A stretch of 64,000 nt of DNA from the NCBI RefSeq assembly GCF_003344965.1, contig NZ_CP031194.1:6510001-6574000 (forward strand), given 5' to 3'. The stretch is from Streptomyces paludis. Lineage in GTDB: Bacteria; Actinomycetota; Actinomycetes; Streptomycetales; Streptomycetaceae. Positions 7,855-16,611 of this stretch are shown in pieces. How positions within the stretch are numbered: position 1 is the stretch's first letter; every line of letters starts with the position of its first letter. The position numbers were made by a program, and so were the translations under genes. The notes beneath the pieces were generated by a model. The model was not told the origin of the DNA and did not search any database. It was given only the letters and a program-made list of their open reading frames with translations.

Positions 7855-9576
7855 GTGACTCAGCACGCGCCCCCGGACGGCAACGGCGCCGTCACCGTCC
7901 GCACCACCGCCCCCGCCGGCGACTGGTGGCGCGAATCCGTTGTCTACCAGGTGTACGTCCCCAGCTTCGCCGACGCCGACGGCGACGGGATGGGTGACCT
8001 CCAGGGCATCACCGACCGGCTCGGCCATGTCGCGGAGCTGGGCGCCGACGCGGTCTGGCTCACCCCGTTCTACCCGTCCCCGCTGGCCGACGGCGGCTAC
8101 GACGTCGCCGACTACCGGGACGTCGACCCGCGCCACGGCACCCTCGACGACTTCCGCGCGCTGCTGGACCGGGCCCGCGCGCTCGGGCTCCGTACCATCG
8201 TCGACGTCGTGCCGAACCACACCTCCGCCCGGCACCCGTGGTTTGCCGAGGCCCTCGCGTCCGCGCCCGGCTCGGCCGCCCGTGACCGGTACGTCTTCCG
8301 GGACGGCGCCGGTCCCGACGGCGCGGAGCCGCCCGCCGACTGGCGGTCGAAGTTCGGCGGGGCGGCCTGGACCCGGGTCCCCGATGGCCAGTGGTACATG
8401 CATATCTTCGCGTCCGAGCAGCCCGATCTGAATTGGGATAATCCAGATGTAGCCGCCGATTTCGAGCGCACCCTGCGCTTCTGGCTCGACCTCGGCGTGG
8501 ACGGCTTCCGTATCGATGTCGCCCACGGGCTGCGCAAGGACCTCACCCCGCCGCTGCGGAACACCCGGGGCGCCGACTCCGTCTCGCTCAACGCCCCGCC
8601 GAGCGGTGAGAACCATCCGTTCTGGGACCGCGACGAGGTGCACGACGTCTACCGGACCTGGCGCAAGGTGACCGATTCGTACGCACCGCCCCGGATCATG
8701 GTCGCCGAGGCCGGGGTCAGCGCGGCCCGGCTGCCGCTCTACACCCGGCCCGACGAGCTGCACCAGGCGTTCAACTTCTTCCATCTGCGCTGCCCGTGGG
8801 AGGCCGGCGCCTTCCGCGACGTCATCGACACCTCGCTGGCCGGCGCCGCCACCACCGGATCGCTGCCGACCTGGGTGCTCTCCAACCACGACGTGGTGCG
8901 CCATCTCAGCCGGTACGCGCTGCCCGATGGCGCCGACATACCCGGCTGGCTGCTGACCGGCGGCCGGAGCCCGGCGGCGGACGGGGAGCGGGGCCGCCGC
9001 CGCGCGCGGGCCGCCGCCCTGCTGACCCTCGCGCTGCCCGGCACGACATATCTCTACCAGGGCGAGGAGCTGGGGCTGCCCGAGGTGGCCGACCTCCCGG
9101 CGGACGCCCTGCGCGACCCGATGTGGGAGCGCACGGGCCACGCGCTGAAGGGCCGCGACGGCTGCCGGGTGCCGCTGCCGTGGACCAGGACCGGATCCTC
9201 GTACGGCTTCGGTCCCGGCGGCAGCTGGCTTCCGCAGCCGGACGGCTGGGGCGAACGGTCGGTCGAGGCCCAGACCGGCCGGCCCGGCTCCTTCCTGGAG
9301 CTGTACCGTACGGCGCTGACCCTGCGCCGGGGCTTCCGCGGCGACGAGCGCTTCACCTGGCTGCCATCGGCCCCCGGCGAACTCGCCTTCCGCAAGGGCG
9401 CGGGCCTGGTGTGCCGGGTCAACCTCTCCGGCGCGCCGATCCCGCTGGCGGGCGGCGGCACGGCCGCGCCCGGCTCCGGACCCGCCGCCGTACCGCTGCT
9501 GGCCAGCGGGGAGCTGCCCGGGGGCGGCGTGCTGCCGCCGGACACGGCGGTGTGGCTGGACGCCCGGGAGGGCTGA
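7855..9576 (+). CDS. aglA: GH13 alpha-glucosidase
   Basis: 573 aa from GTG 7855, preceded by GAGAGG at good spacing; no signal peptide, so cytosolic. The (beta/alpha)8 GH13 barrel shows the four conserved regions: DVVPNHTS, GFRIDVAHG (nucleophile Asp221), AEAGV (acid/base Glu285) and SNHDVVRHLS (stabilising Asp346). The QPDLNWDNP segment and the overall size match GH13 subfamily 30 alpha-1,4-glucosidases/oligosaccharide hydrolases that liberate glucose from maltose-type sugars. It is followed by a bidirectional terminator. The symbol is by analogy with actinomycete alpha-glucosidases. Confidence 0.88.
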   Translation: MTQHAPPDGNGAVTVRTTAPAGDWWRESVVYQVYVPSFADADGDGMGDLQGITDRLGHVAELGADAVWLTPFYPSPLADGGYDVADYRDVDPRHGTLDDFRALLDRARALGLRTIVDVVPNHTSARHPWFAEALASAPGSAARDRYVFRDGAGPDGAEPPADWRSKFGGAAWTRVPDGQWYMHIFASEQPDLNWDNPDVAADFERTLRFWLDLGVDGFRIDVAHGLRKDLTPPLRNTRGADSVSLNAPPSGENHPFWDRDEVHDVYRTWRKVTDSYAPPRIMVAEAGVSAARLPLYTRPDELHQAFNFFHLRCPWEAGAFRDVIDTSLAGAATTGSLPTWVLSNHDVVRHLSRYALPDGADIPGWLLTGGRSPAADGERGRRRARAAALLTLALPGTTYLYQGEELGLPEVADLPADALRDPMWERTGHALKGRDGCRVPLPWTRTGSSYGFGPGGSWLPQPDGWGERSVEAQTGRPGSFLELYRTALTLRRGFRGDERFTWLPSAPGELAFRKGAGLVCRVNLSGAPIPLAGGGTAAPGSGPAAVPLLASGELPGGGVLPPDTAVWLDAREG

Positions 9577-9592
9577 GGCGGCCCGTACGGCA

Positions 9593-9627
9593 CCGGTCCC
9601 GTCGGCCGCGTGGGCCGACGGGACCGG
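9593..9627. terminator. Bidirectional terminator between convergent genes
   Basis: CCGGTCCCGTCGGCC (9593-9607) pairs perfectly with GGCCGACGGGACCGG (9613-9627), a 15-bp stem with a 5-nt loop. It lies between the ends of the alpha-glucosidase and DUF805 genes. Confidence 0.85.
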
Positions 9628-9642
9628 AATCCGCCTGAGGCG

Positions 9643-9987
9643 CTATGCCTGCTTGGGGTCCGGACCGTAGGCGTTCGGGCCCTTCTCGCCCTCGGTGGCG
9701 AAGAACACGATCAGGATGATGAAGCCGACCAGCGGGATGAGGCCGAGCAGCAGCATCCAGCCACTCTTGCCGGTGTCGTGGAGCCGGCGCGCACCCACGG
9801 CGAGGTTGGGGATGAAGACCGCGAGGGCGTAGATCGTGCTGAGGATCGTCAGGTCGAGGACGTTGCCGATGATCCCGACGACGATCGCCACGATGATGTT
9901 GATCAGGAAGAACATCCAGTATTCCTGGCGACGCGCACGCCCGTTGAAGACGGCGTAGTTCTTGAGGACGTCGAGATACCAGTTCAT
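9643..9987 (-). CDS. DUF805 family membrane protein
   Basis: 114 aa from ATG 9987, with GGGGGAAG just upstream. MNWYLDVLKNYAVFNGRARR is the classic DUF805 opening, followed by four hydrophobic helices and the RRLHDTGKSGWM signature between helices 2 and 3. The C-terminus is short and polar. It is an inner-membrane protein of unknown function. It shares its upstream 366 bp with the M4 protease gene, which holds a CebR-type operator. Confidence 0.88.
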   Translation of the reverse strand: MNWYLDVLKNYAVFNGRARRQEYWMFFLINIIVAIVVGIIGNVLDLTILSTIYALAVFIPNLAVGARRLHDTGKSGWMLLLGLIPLVGFIILIVFFATEGEKGPNAYGPDPKQA

Positions 9988-10353
9988 GTGCTTCCCCCGG
10001 GAGTGGTGAGGCTCGCCGCATTTGTTCGAGCCAGGGTGCAGAACATAGGTGGCTTGAACTGCACAGGTCAAGCGCGGTGTCCGAGTTGGTGACAGAGAGC
10101 TGAAAGTGGCCAAAGTCGCCCGCTGAACGGAGTGTTGCCGTGCGGTAAAGCCGCATGTGATCCACCCCGAATGGGAGCGCTCCCACGGCGAAGTTCCCGA
10201 CCGGATTCAGGACAACGATCTCCGCCATGGTGACAACGGCGGCCTCCGGTTGTCAGGCTTCGACCACCGCACGGACGTCGACGCACCTCTCCTTGCCGGT
10301 GGGGGCAGCCACTGCCCGCACCGGTCCACGCTGACGCCCAAGGAGTCACCGGA
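9988..10353. other. Divergent regulatory spacer between the DUF805 and M4 protease genes
   Basis: 366 bp without a gene. It contains the exact CebR-type palindrome at 10172-10185. AAGGAG at about 10340-10345 is the ribosome site for the protease. Confidence 0.6.
10172..10185. promoter_or_regulatory. CebR-type operator 1 (TGGGAGCGCTCCCA)
   Basis: A perfect 14-bp palindrome, identical to the operator known for the Streptomyces cellobiose/cellotriose-responsive LacI regulator CebR. It lies 169 bp upstream of the M4 protease start and 185 bp upstream of the divergent DUF805 start. Confidence 0.8.
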
Positions 10354-12777
10354 GTGACGATCAACTTCCTTTCCACCAGGGCAGCGTCGCCCCACCCCGT
10401 CCGCAGATCCCGGCCTCGTACCCGGCCCCGGCCTGCCGCGCGCCGCGGCATGGCCGCCCTCGGCGCCGCCATCCTGACCGCGCTCCTCCTGCCCGCCCTG
10501 CCGGCCTCGGCCGCCCCCGGCCCCGGTTCCACCGGATCCCACCAGGCGCCACCGCGGATCGCCGCCGAGCCCAGGCCCGGTGCCGCCGCCGTCCCGCTCT
10601 CTCCGGCGGGGCGGGAGAAGCTCATCCGGGCCGCCGCCGACGCGGCGGGCGCCACCGCCCGCTCGCTGGAGCTGGGCACGCGCGAAAAGCTCATCCCGAG
10701 GGACGTCGTCAAGGACGCCGACGGCACGTTGCACACCCGCTACGAACGCACCTTCGCCGGACTCCCGGTCCTCGGCGGCGACTTGGTGGTCCACGACCGG
10801 GTGGCCGCGGGCGGGAACGGGGGCGCCGCCGCGAACAGCGTTGCGGGCGGCGGCGCGGGCGCCCGTACCGTCACCAAGGCGTCGGACGCGACGCTCGCGC
10901 TGCCCACGACCGAAGCCGCCGTCCCCGCCGCCGCGGCGAAGAAGTCCGCCCTCGCCACCGCGAAGGAGGAGGGCACGGGCAAGGCGGCCCCGGACGGAGC
11001 GCCCCGGCTCGTCGTCTGGCTGGGGGAGACCGAACAGCCCACGCTGGCCTGGGAGTCCGTCGTCGAAGGGGTACGGGACGACGCCACGCCCAGCAGGCTG
11101 CACATCATCACCGACGCGGCGAGCGGCGAGCGGCTGGAGACCTTCGACATGGTCCACGCCGGCGTCGGCGTCGGCAAGTACAACGGCCGGGTGGAGATCG
11201 GCACCACCCACAACGGCCGGACCTTCGAGATGACCGACACCGGACGCGGCGGCCACGGCACCTACGACTCGAACAACACCTCGGTCCGTGGTGCACTGAT
11301 GACCAGCCCGGACGACACCTGGGGCGACGGCACCGTGACGAACCGTCAGACCGCCGCCGTCGACGCCGCGTACGGCGCCCAGCAGACCTGGGACTTCTAC
11401 CGCGACCACTTCGGGCGCAACGGCATAGCCAACGACGGCGTCGCCGCGTACTCCCGCGTCCACCACGGCGACGGATACGCCAACGCCTTCTGGGACGACT
11501 ACTGCTTCTGCATGACCTACGGCGACGGGATCGGCAACGCCAAGCCGCTGACCTCGCTCGACATCGCCGGCCACGAGATGAGCCACGGTCTCACCTCCGT
11601 CACCGCCAAGCTCAAGTACTCCGGTGAATCGGGCGGGTTGAACGAGGCGACCAGCGACATCCTGGGCACCGGAGTGGAGTTCTACGCCAACAACCCCCAG
11701 GATGTCCCCGATTACTTCATCGGTGAGCTGATCGATGTCCGGGGCACCGGAAAGCCCCTGCGCTATCTTGCCCATCCCTCCAAGGACGCCTCGGACGTGG
11801 GCACTTCGCAGGACCACTGGACCTCCGGGACCAGGAAGCTCGACCCGCACTTCAGCTCCGGACCCGCCAACCACTTCTTCTACCTCCTCTCCGAGGGCAG
11901 CGGACGCAAGACCATCAACGGCATCGACTACGACAGCCCCACCTTCGACGGCACACCGGTCGCCGGCATCGGCCAGCGCGAGGCGCTCCGGGTCTGGTAC
12001 CGGGCGCTGACCCTCTACATGACCTCCACCACCGACTACGCGGGCGCCCGCGCCGCCACCCTCAGCGCCGCCACCGATCTGTACGGGGCGAGCAGCCAGG
12101 CGTACGAGGCGGTCGGCAACGCCTGGGCGGCCGTCAACGTCGGCGCCAACTACGTCAACCACATCGCCGCGAAGGCGCCGTCCAACCGCGACGCGGCCGT
12201 CGGCCAGCCGGTCAGCCGGCCGATCGAGGCGACCTCCACCCGGCCCGGCCCGATCGTCCACTCCGCGACCGGACTGCCGGACGGCCTGACGATCGACCCG
12301 GACACCGGGCTGATCTCCGGAATCCCCACCAGGGCGGGCGACTTCAGCCCCGTCGTCTCGCTGCGCAACTCCGCGGCCGAGGTCCGTACGTTCGCCTACG
12401 ACTGGACCGTCCTCGCCTCCGGTGGCGACTTCTTCGTCAACCCCGACCGCGTCGACATCCCCAACTGGAAGACCGTCGAGTCCCCGCTCACCGTCACCGG
12501 CCACCAGGGCAACGCCTCCGCCGCCCTCAAGATCTCGGTCGAGCTGTACCACCCCTTCTCCGGCGGCCAGATCATCCGTCTGATCGCGCCGGACGGTACG
12601 ACGCTCCTGCTGAAGGACTTCGTCTGGGGAGGCGACCCCGAACTGCGCGAGACCTACACCGTCGACGCGTCCGCGTTCCCCGCCAACGGCGTCTGGAAGC
12701 TCCGCGTCACGGACAACACTCCCGGTATCTTCACCGTCGACCCCGGATATCTGGACCGCTGGAGCATGCGTTTCTGA
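10354..12777 (+). CDS. Secreted M4 (thermolysin-like) metalloprotease with Ig-like and P domains
   Basis: 807 aa from GTG 10354 (CGGAG upstream). A long Arg-rich signal peptide (about 1-51) is followed by an FTP/PepSY-type pro region (about 70-270). The M4 catalytic core has the zinc motif HEMSH (407-411) and third ligand Glu431 (NEATSD). The C-terminus has a putative-Ig (He_PIG) repeat (GLPDGLTIDPDTGLISGIPT) and a proprotein-convertase P domain ending ...DRWSMRF. It is an exported zinc endopeptidase; the P domain probably aids folding or substrate binding. A CebR-type operator lies in its promoter region, unusual for a protease. Confidence 0.93.
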   Translation: MTINFLSTRAASPHPVRRSRPRTRPRPAARRGMAALGAAILTALLLPALPASAAPGPGSTGSHQAPPRIAAEPRPGAAAVPLSPAGREKLIRAAADAAGATARSLELGTREKLIPRDVVKDADGTLHTRYERTFAGLPVLGGDLVVHDRVAAGGNGGAAANSVAGGGAGARTVTKASDATLALPTTEAAVPAAAAKKSALATAKEEGTGKAAPDGAPRLVVWLGETEQPTLAWESVVEGVRDDATPSRLHIITDAASGERLETFDMVHAGVGVGKYNGRVEIGTTHNGRTFEMTDTGRGGHGTYDSNNTSVRGALMTSPDDTWGDGTVTNRQTAAVDAAYGAQQTWDFYRDHFGRNGIANDGVAAYSRVHHGDGYANAFWDDYCFCMTYGDGIGNAKPLTSLDIAGHEMSHGLTSVTAKLKYSGESGGLNEATSDILGTGVEFYANNPQDVPDYFIGELIDVRGTGKPLRYLAHPSKDASDVGTSQDHWTSGTRKLDPHFSSGPANHFFYLLSEGSGRKTINGIDYDSPTFDGTPVAGIGQREALRVWYRALTLYMTSTTDYAGARAATLSAATDLYGASSQAYEAVGNAWAAVNVGANYVNHIAAKAPSNRDAAVGQPVSRPIEATSTRPGPIVHSATGLPDGLTIDPDTGLISGIPTRAGDFSPVVSLRNSAAEVRTFAYDWTVLASGGDFFVNPDRVDIPNWKTVESPLTVTGHQGNASAALKISVELYHPFSGGQIIRLIAPDGTTLLLKDFVWGGDPELRETYTVDASAFPANGVWKLRVTDNTPGIFTVDPGYLDRWSMRF

Positions 12778-12848
12778 CCAGTTCTCCGACCGGATCTCTG
12801 GCCTGATCCCGGCTGCTCCGTCCGGGTGAGGTCGCTCAAGCAACGGGC

Positions 12849-12910
12849 GGGTCGTGGACGAAAGAAGGACGGGTCCGCCGTACCGCGCGGACCCGCCACG
12901 TCCACGACCC
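12849..12910. terminator. Nested hairpin between the two protease genes
   Basis: GGGTCGTGGACG (12849-12860) pairs perfectly with CGTCCACGACCC (12899-12910). An inner GGGTCCGC/GCGGACCC stem lies at 12871-12894. It probably terminates the M4 transcript and forms the upstream edge of the S8 leader. Confidence 0.6.
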
Positions 12911-12946
12911 GATCCCGTTTCCCGCTTCCGCACCACAGGAGCACGC

Positions 12947-14152
12947 ATGCGCTTGAGCGCGCGTTGGGCACCCACCACTCTTCTTCTGCTGCTCGTCCCC
13001 CTGCTCACCGGCGCCGGCGGCGGCGCCGACGCCACGCCGGGTCCCGCCCAGGGCCTTGTCCCGGTGCAGCGCGCCGAGCGGGCGATCCCCGGCGAGTACA
13101 TCGTCACCGTCCATCCGGCCTTCGTCCCCGGCACGGTGGCGCGTCAGCTCGGCGTCGTCCCGCTGCACACGTACGGCACCGCGCTGCGCGGCTTCGCGGC
13201 CCGGCTGACGCCGGGTCAGCTCCGTACCGTACGGTCCCTGCCCGCCGTCCGGGCCGTCGAGGAGAACGCCGAGGTCGGCCTCGATCTGCCGACGTCCCCC
13301 GGGCCCCGGCGGAGCGAGCGGCGGGTGCCGGCCGCGAGCTGGGGCCTCGACCGGATCGACCAGCGACACCTGCCACTTGACGGGCAGTACGACGTGACGG
13401 GCACCGGCCGGGGGGTCACCGCGTACATCCTCGACACCGGGATCGAGACCGCGCACAGCGAGTTCGAGGGCCGGGCCACGGTCGGCTTCGACTCCGTGAA
13501 CGACGGCCGCAACGGCCAGGACTGCAACTCCCACGGCACGCATGTGGCGGGCACGGTCGGCGGCAAGACGTACGGTGTGGCGCGTGAGGTCTCCCTCGTC
13601 GCCGTGCGGGTGCTGGGCTGCAACGGCAACGGCAGTTCGGCCGGGGTCATCGCCGGCTTCGACTGGGTCGCCGGCCACGCCGTGGCGCCCGCGGTGCTGA
13701 ACGCGTCCGTCGGCGGCCCCGCCTCCACCGCGGTCGACACCGCCGCCAACGCTGTCGCGAACGCGGGGGTGCTGCCCGTCGCGGCGGCCGGGAACAGCAC
13801 CGTGAACGCCTGCGGCGACTCACCCGCGCGGGCCGGCTCGGTGTTCACCGTGGGAGCCACCGACCGGGCGGACCAGGAGGCGGCCTTCAGTAACTTCGGC
13901 CCCTGTCTGTCGCTCTACGCACCCGGCGTCGACATCGTGTCGGCCAAGCTCGGCGGCGGCTCCAGCACCCTGAGCGGTACGTCGATGGCCAGCCCGCATG
14001 CCGCCGGGGTGGCGGCGCTCTACAAGGAGGCGTACCCGAACGCCACACCGAGCCAGGTGGCCGGCTGGCTCACCACCAACGCGACCGTGGACACCGTGTC
14101 CCCGATCCACGCGGACTCGCCCAATTTCCTTCTCTACACCGACGGTCTCTAG
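12947..14152 (+). CDS. Secreted S8 subtilase (proteinase K-like) with I9 propeptide
   Basis: 401 aa from ATG 12947, with ACAGGA at good spacing. It has a signal peptide (about 1-28), inhibitor I9 propeptide (about 49-115) and subtilisin domain with triad Asp163 (ILDTG), His196 (NSHGTH) and Ser346 (GTSMASP). The oxyanion Asn is in AAAGNST. Four cysteines suggest proteinase K-type disulfides. The final YTDGL closes the fold with no extra domain. It is an extracellular endopeptidase, transcribed separately from the M4 gene (hairpin between) and followed by a tiny secreted peptide gene. Confidence 0.93.
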   Translation: MRLSARWAPTTLLLLLVPLLTGAGGGADATPGPAQGLVPVQRAERAIPGEYIVTVHPAFVPGTVARQLGVVPLHTYGTALRGFAARLTPGQLRTVRSLPAVRAVEENAEVGLDLPTSPGPRRSERRVPAASWGLDRIDQRHLPLDGQYDVTGTGRGVTAYILDTGIETAHSEFEGRATVGFDSVNDGRNGQDCNSHGTHVAGTVGGKTYGVAREVSLVAVRVLGCNGNGSSAGVIAGFDWVAGHAVAPAVLNASVGGPASTAVDTAANAVANAGVLPVAAAGNSTVNACGDSPARAGSVFTVGATDRADQEAAFSNFGPCLSLYAPGVDIVSAKLGGGSSTLSGTSMASPHAAGVAALYKEAYPNATPSQVAGWLTTNATVDTVSPIHADSPNFLLYTDGL

Positions 14153-14289
14153 GGCCTACGGCCGACCGGGTGATTCGCTCAGGAACCCCCGCAGCGGGGC
14201 GAACCCGATGGCGGGCCAACGTCGTTGGGCGACTGAAGGATCAGCCGGATCCCCCCCACACACACACACCATCTGAAGAAGGAGTCACC

Positions 14290-14469
14290 ATGGACGCGAT
14301 CCGTGTCACCGCCGTTGCCCTCGGGCTGGCCGCCGCCACCGTACTGCTGGGCGTCGGTACGGCCAGCGCCGCGGCCCACGCCGGTCACGAGGACCCCCAG
14401 GTCGCGCAGACCGCCCACTACGACGGCGACACCGGCAGCTACACCGCCTCGTTCCTCGCGATCAACTGA
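14290..14469 (+). CDS. Small secreted peptide, unknown function
   Basis: 59 aa from ATG 14290, with a strong GAAGGAG six bases upstream. Residues 1-29 form a clear signal peptide ending TASAAA. The mature part is only about 30 residues (AHAGHEDPQVAQTAHYDGDTG and a short tail). It has no Cys and no recognised domain. The spacer before it contains a CA dinucleotide run (about 14257-14268). Its position right after the subtilase might mean a protease substrate or inhibitor, but that is a guess. Confidence 0.65.
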   Translation: MDAIRVTAVALGLAAATVLLGVGTASAAAHAGHEDPQVAQTAHYDGDTGSYTASFLAIN

Positions 14470-14487
14470 CCGCCGGCCCCACCCCGT

Positions 14488-14513
14488 CCCGCCCGGCTCA
14501 GGAGCCGGGCGGG
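14488..14513. terminator. Hairpin at the end of the TetR gene
   Basis: CCCGCCCGGCTC (14488-14499) and GAGCCGGGCGGG (14502-14513) form a perfect 12-bp inverted repeat. It lies between two convergent genes and overlaps the last codons of the tetR gene. Confidence 0.6.
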
Positions 14514-15196
14514 CGGGTGACCGGGGCCAGCAGCAGGCCGGCGACGGCGTCGAGGAGGAAGTGGCCGACGTCGTCCCAACCACCGCCCGTAGTACGGTCC
14601 TTGCCGTCGGCCAGCTCCCGCTCGAAGTTGGCGCAGGCGTGCACGATGACCAGCATCACCAGCCGGCTCCGGTGCCGCAGCACCTCGTGGTCCGCGCTGT
14701 CGACCAGCGCCGTGAGCCGCGCCCAGATCCGCTGGTGGGAGGGGGAGGCGGCCAGCTCACGGGTCAGCTCCCCGGCGAACGACGGGTCGGTCATCGCCTG
14801 GAGACTGAAGCGCGCGTACCAGGTGGGCGGGCCGAGGCGCCTGAGGTATTCGGTCAGGGGGAGCACCAGACAGGCGATGTAGTCGCGCGGATCGTCCGAC
14901 CCGGCCCCCGCCCCCGACTCCGCCTTCCCCGCCGCCTTCCCCTCCGCCTCCGCCAGCATGCGGCCGCGGATCTCCTCCAGCTCCGTGTTGTGTTTACGGA
15001 CGATGGCGAGCAGCAGCCCGGTCTTGTTGCGGTAGTGGTAGAGGACGGCGGAGTTGTTCGCCGCGCCCGCCACCTCCGCCACCCGCCGGTTCGAGACCGT
15101 GGCTATGCCGTGCTCGGCGAACAGGCACTCCGCCGTGTGCAGCAGCATCTCCGGTGTGGGCAGTCGGATGCCCGCCGCGGGCTTTCTCGGTTGCAT
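14498..15196 (-). CDS. TetR/AcrR family transcriptional regulator
   Basis: 232 aa. The HTH is in residues 14-62 (LLHTAECLFAEHG, then RVAEVAGAANNSAVLYHYRNKTGLL), a standard TetR layout. An Ala/Glu-rich loop (about 83-100) precedes the ligand domain. It lies 52 bp downstream of the P450 in the same direction, and a 6-9-6 GATATC palindrome sits in that gap (15205-15225) as a probable autoregulatory site. It probably controls itself and perhaps the P450. The ligand is unknown. Confidence 0.88.
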   Translation of the reverse strand: MQPRKPAAGIRLPTPEMLLHTAECLFAEHGIATVSNRRVAEVAGAANNSAVLYHYRNKTGLLLAIVRKHNTELEEIRGRMLAEAEGKAAGKAESGAGAGSDDPRDYIACLVLPLTEYLRRLGPPTWYARFSLQAMTDPSFAGELTRELAASPSHQRIWARLTALVDSADHEVLRHRSRLVMLVIVHACANFERELADGKDRTTGGGWDDVGHFLLDAVAGLLLAPVTRPPGS

Positions 15197-15204
15197 GCAC
15201 CTGA

Positions 15205-15225
15205 GATATCACACCTCGCGATATC
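15205..15225. promoter_or_regulatory. Candidate TetR operator (GATATC-N9-GATATC)
   Basis: Two GATATC half-sites (15205-15210 and 15220-15225) are separated by nine bases. The site begins 9 bp upstream of the tetR start codon. The AT-rich half-sites stand out in the GC-rich background. Confidence 0.5.
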
Positions 15226-15248
15226 GCCCTGCCGCCGAACCGGCGACG

Positions 15249-16478
15249 TCACCAGGCGACCCAGATGTCCTGGAGCCCGCCGCTCATCCCGCCGGTACGG
15301 AGCTTGAGATCGTCGGCCCCGTCGCGCAGCCGGAGCGTCGGCAGCCGGCGGGCGAGGGTGCCGAGGGCGACCTGAAGCTCCATCCGGGCCAGCGGCTGAC
15401 CGACACAGAAGTGCGCGCCGGCGCCGAAGGTCAGATGCTGGGCGCTGTTCTCCCGCTTCTCGTCGAAGCGGTCGGGGTCCGGGAATTTGCGCGGATCCCG
15501 GTTGGCGGCGGCGTTGTGGGGGAGCACCGTCGTCCCCGCCGGGACCGCGACGCCGTCCAGCTCGATGTCCTCCGTGATGAACCGGGGGATACCGATGACC
15601 GCCAGGGTGGTGTCCATCCGCAGGACCTCCTCGACGGTGTTCGCGATGAGCGCCGGATCGGCGGTCACCGCCTCGAACCGGGACCGCTCCGACAGCAGCA
15701 GCGCCGCCATGATCGCGATCATGTTCGAGGTGGTCTCGTGTCCGGCGAGCAGGATGCCCCGGACGGTGGCGACCAGCTGCGGTGTGTCGAGCCGGCCGTC
15801 CTCGCTGTCCGAGACCCTGGTCAGCTCGCTCAGCAGATCGTCGCCGGGATCCGCCCGCCGCCGCTCCACGAGATCCTCGACATAGCCGTTGAAGTCCCGG
15901 TAGGCGTCGTCCACTTCGGCCTGTGTGTAGCGCGTCAGGGTGAGCATGACGCTCGACCAGTGGGCGAACTTGTCCTGGTCCTTGTCCGGGGCGCCGACGA
16001 GCGCGCAGATCACCCGTACCGGCAGGGGGAGGGCGAAACGGGCCGAGAGGTTCCCCGGCGATCCGTCGGCGAGCAGGCCGTCCACCAGGTCGTCGGCCAT
16101 CGCCTGGACCCTGGGCCGCCACTCCTCGATCTTCCGCGCGGTGAACCAGCGGGTCAGCAGCCGCCGCCACTGGAGATGTTCGGGGCCGTGTGTGGCGAGG
16201 GGGCTTTCGCGCAGGAAGATACCGCCGTCGTCGGTGGTGGCGATCCGGGCCGCGCCGGCCCCCGAGCGGGTGAACCGGGGGTCCGCCAGCACGGACCGGA
16301 CGCTGTCGTAACGGGTCAGCAGGGCCGCCTCGTCGCCGCTCGGCAGCCGTACGTGGGCCACCGGGCAGCCCTCGCGCAACTCGGCCCAGGCGGGCGGGGG
16401 TTCCAGGGTCGTCTCGCGGTCGAAGGGATAGTCGGGAAGGGTTTCGGGGGCGGTGTCGGGGGTCGGGTCGGCAGTCAT
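15249..16478 (-). CDS. Cytochrome P450 (class I bacterial type)
   Basis: 409 aa. All P450 landmarks are intact: I-helix AGHETTSN, K-helix EEVLR (ExxR), and heme loop FGAGAHFCVGQPLAR with the Cys thiolate. The size and the N-terminal PPPAWAELR segment match soluble Streptomyces P450s that take electrons from a ferredoxin. No ferredoxin gene is adjacent. The TetR gene follows 52 bp downstream and may regulate it. An inverted repeat TAAGTC-N4-GACTTA lies about 35 bp upstream of the start. Substrate is unknown. Confidence 0.92.
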   Translation of the reverse strand: MTADPTPDTAPETLPDYPFDRETTLEPPPAWAELREGCPVAHVRLPSGDEAALLTRYDSVRSVLADPRFTRSGAGAARIATTDDGGIFLRESPLATHGPEHLQWRRLLTRWFTARKIEEWRPRVQAMADDLVDGLLADGSPGNLSARFALPLPVRVICALVGAPDKDQDKFAHWSSVMLTLTRYTQAEVDDAYRDFNGYVEDLVERRRADPGDDLLSELTRVSDSEDGRLDTPQLVATVRGILLAGHETTSNMIAIMAALLLSERSRFEAVTADPALIANTVEEVLRMDTTLAVIGIPRFITEDIELDGVAVPAGTTVLPHNAAANRDPRKFPDPDRFDEKRENSAQHLTFGAGAHFCVGQPLARMELQVALGTLARRLPTLRLRDGADDLKLRTGGMSGGLQDIWVAW

Positions 16479-16511
16479 CGTGCCTCCGCTCGGTGTGGGG
16501 AGGCATCACGG

Positions 16512-16527
16512 TAAGTCGCTTGACTTA
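16512..16527. promoter_or_regulatory. Perfect 6-4-6 inverted repeat upstream of the P450
   Basis: TAAGTC (16512-16517) and GACTTA (16522-16527) flank GCTT. A further TAAGTCG half-site occurs on the minus strand near 16579-16585. It lies in an AT-rich promoter spacer 34 bp upstream of the P450 start, and is a likely operator or promoter element. Confidence 0.5.
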
Positions 16528-16611
16528 TCTGGCCAATCGGGCGACTGATGAATTCAGGCCATACATTAATTCGACCGACTTACCCGTTTGGATTCCCGGC
16601 CGGCGGTTCGG

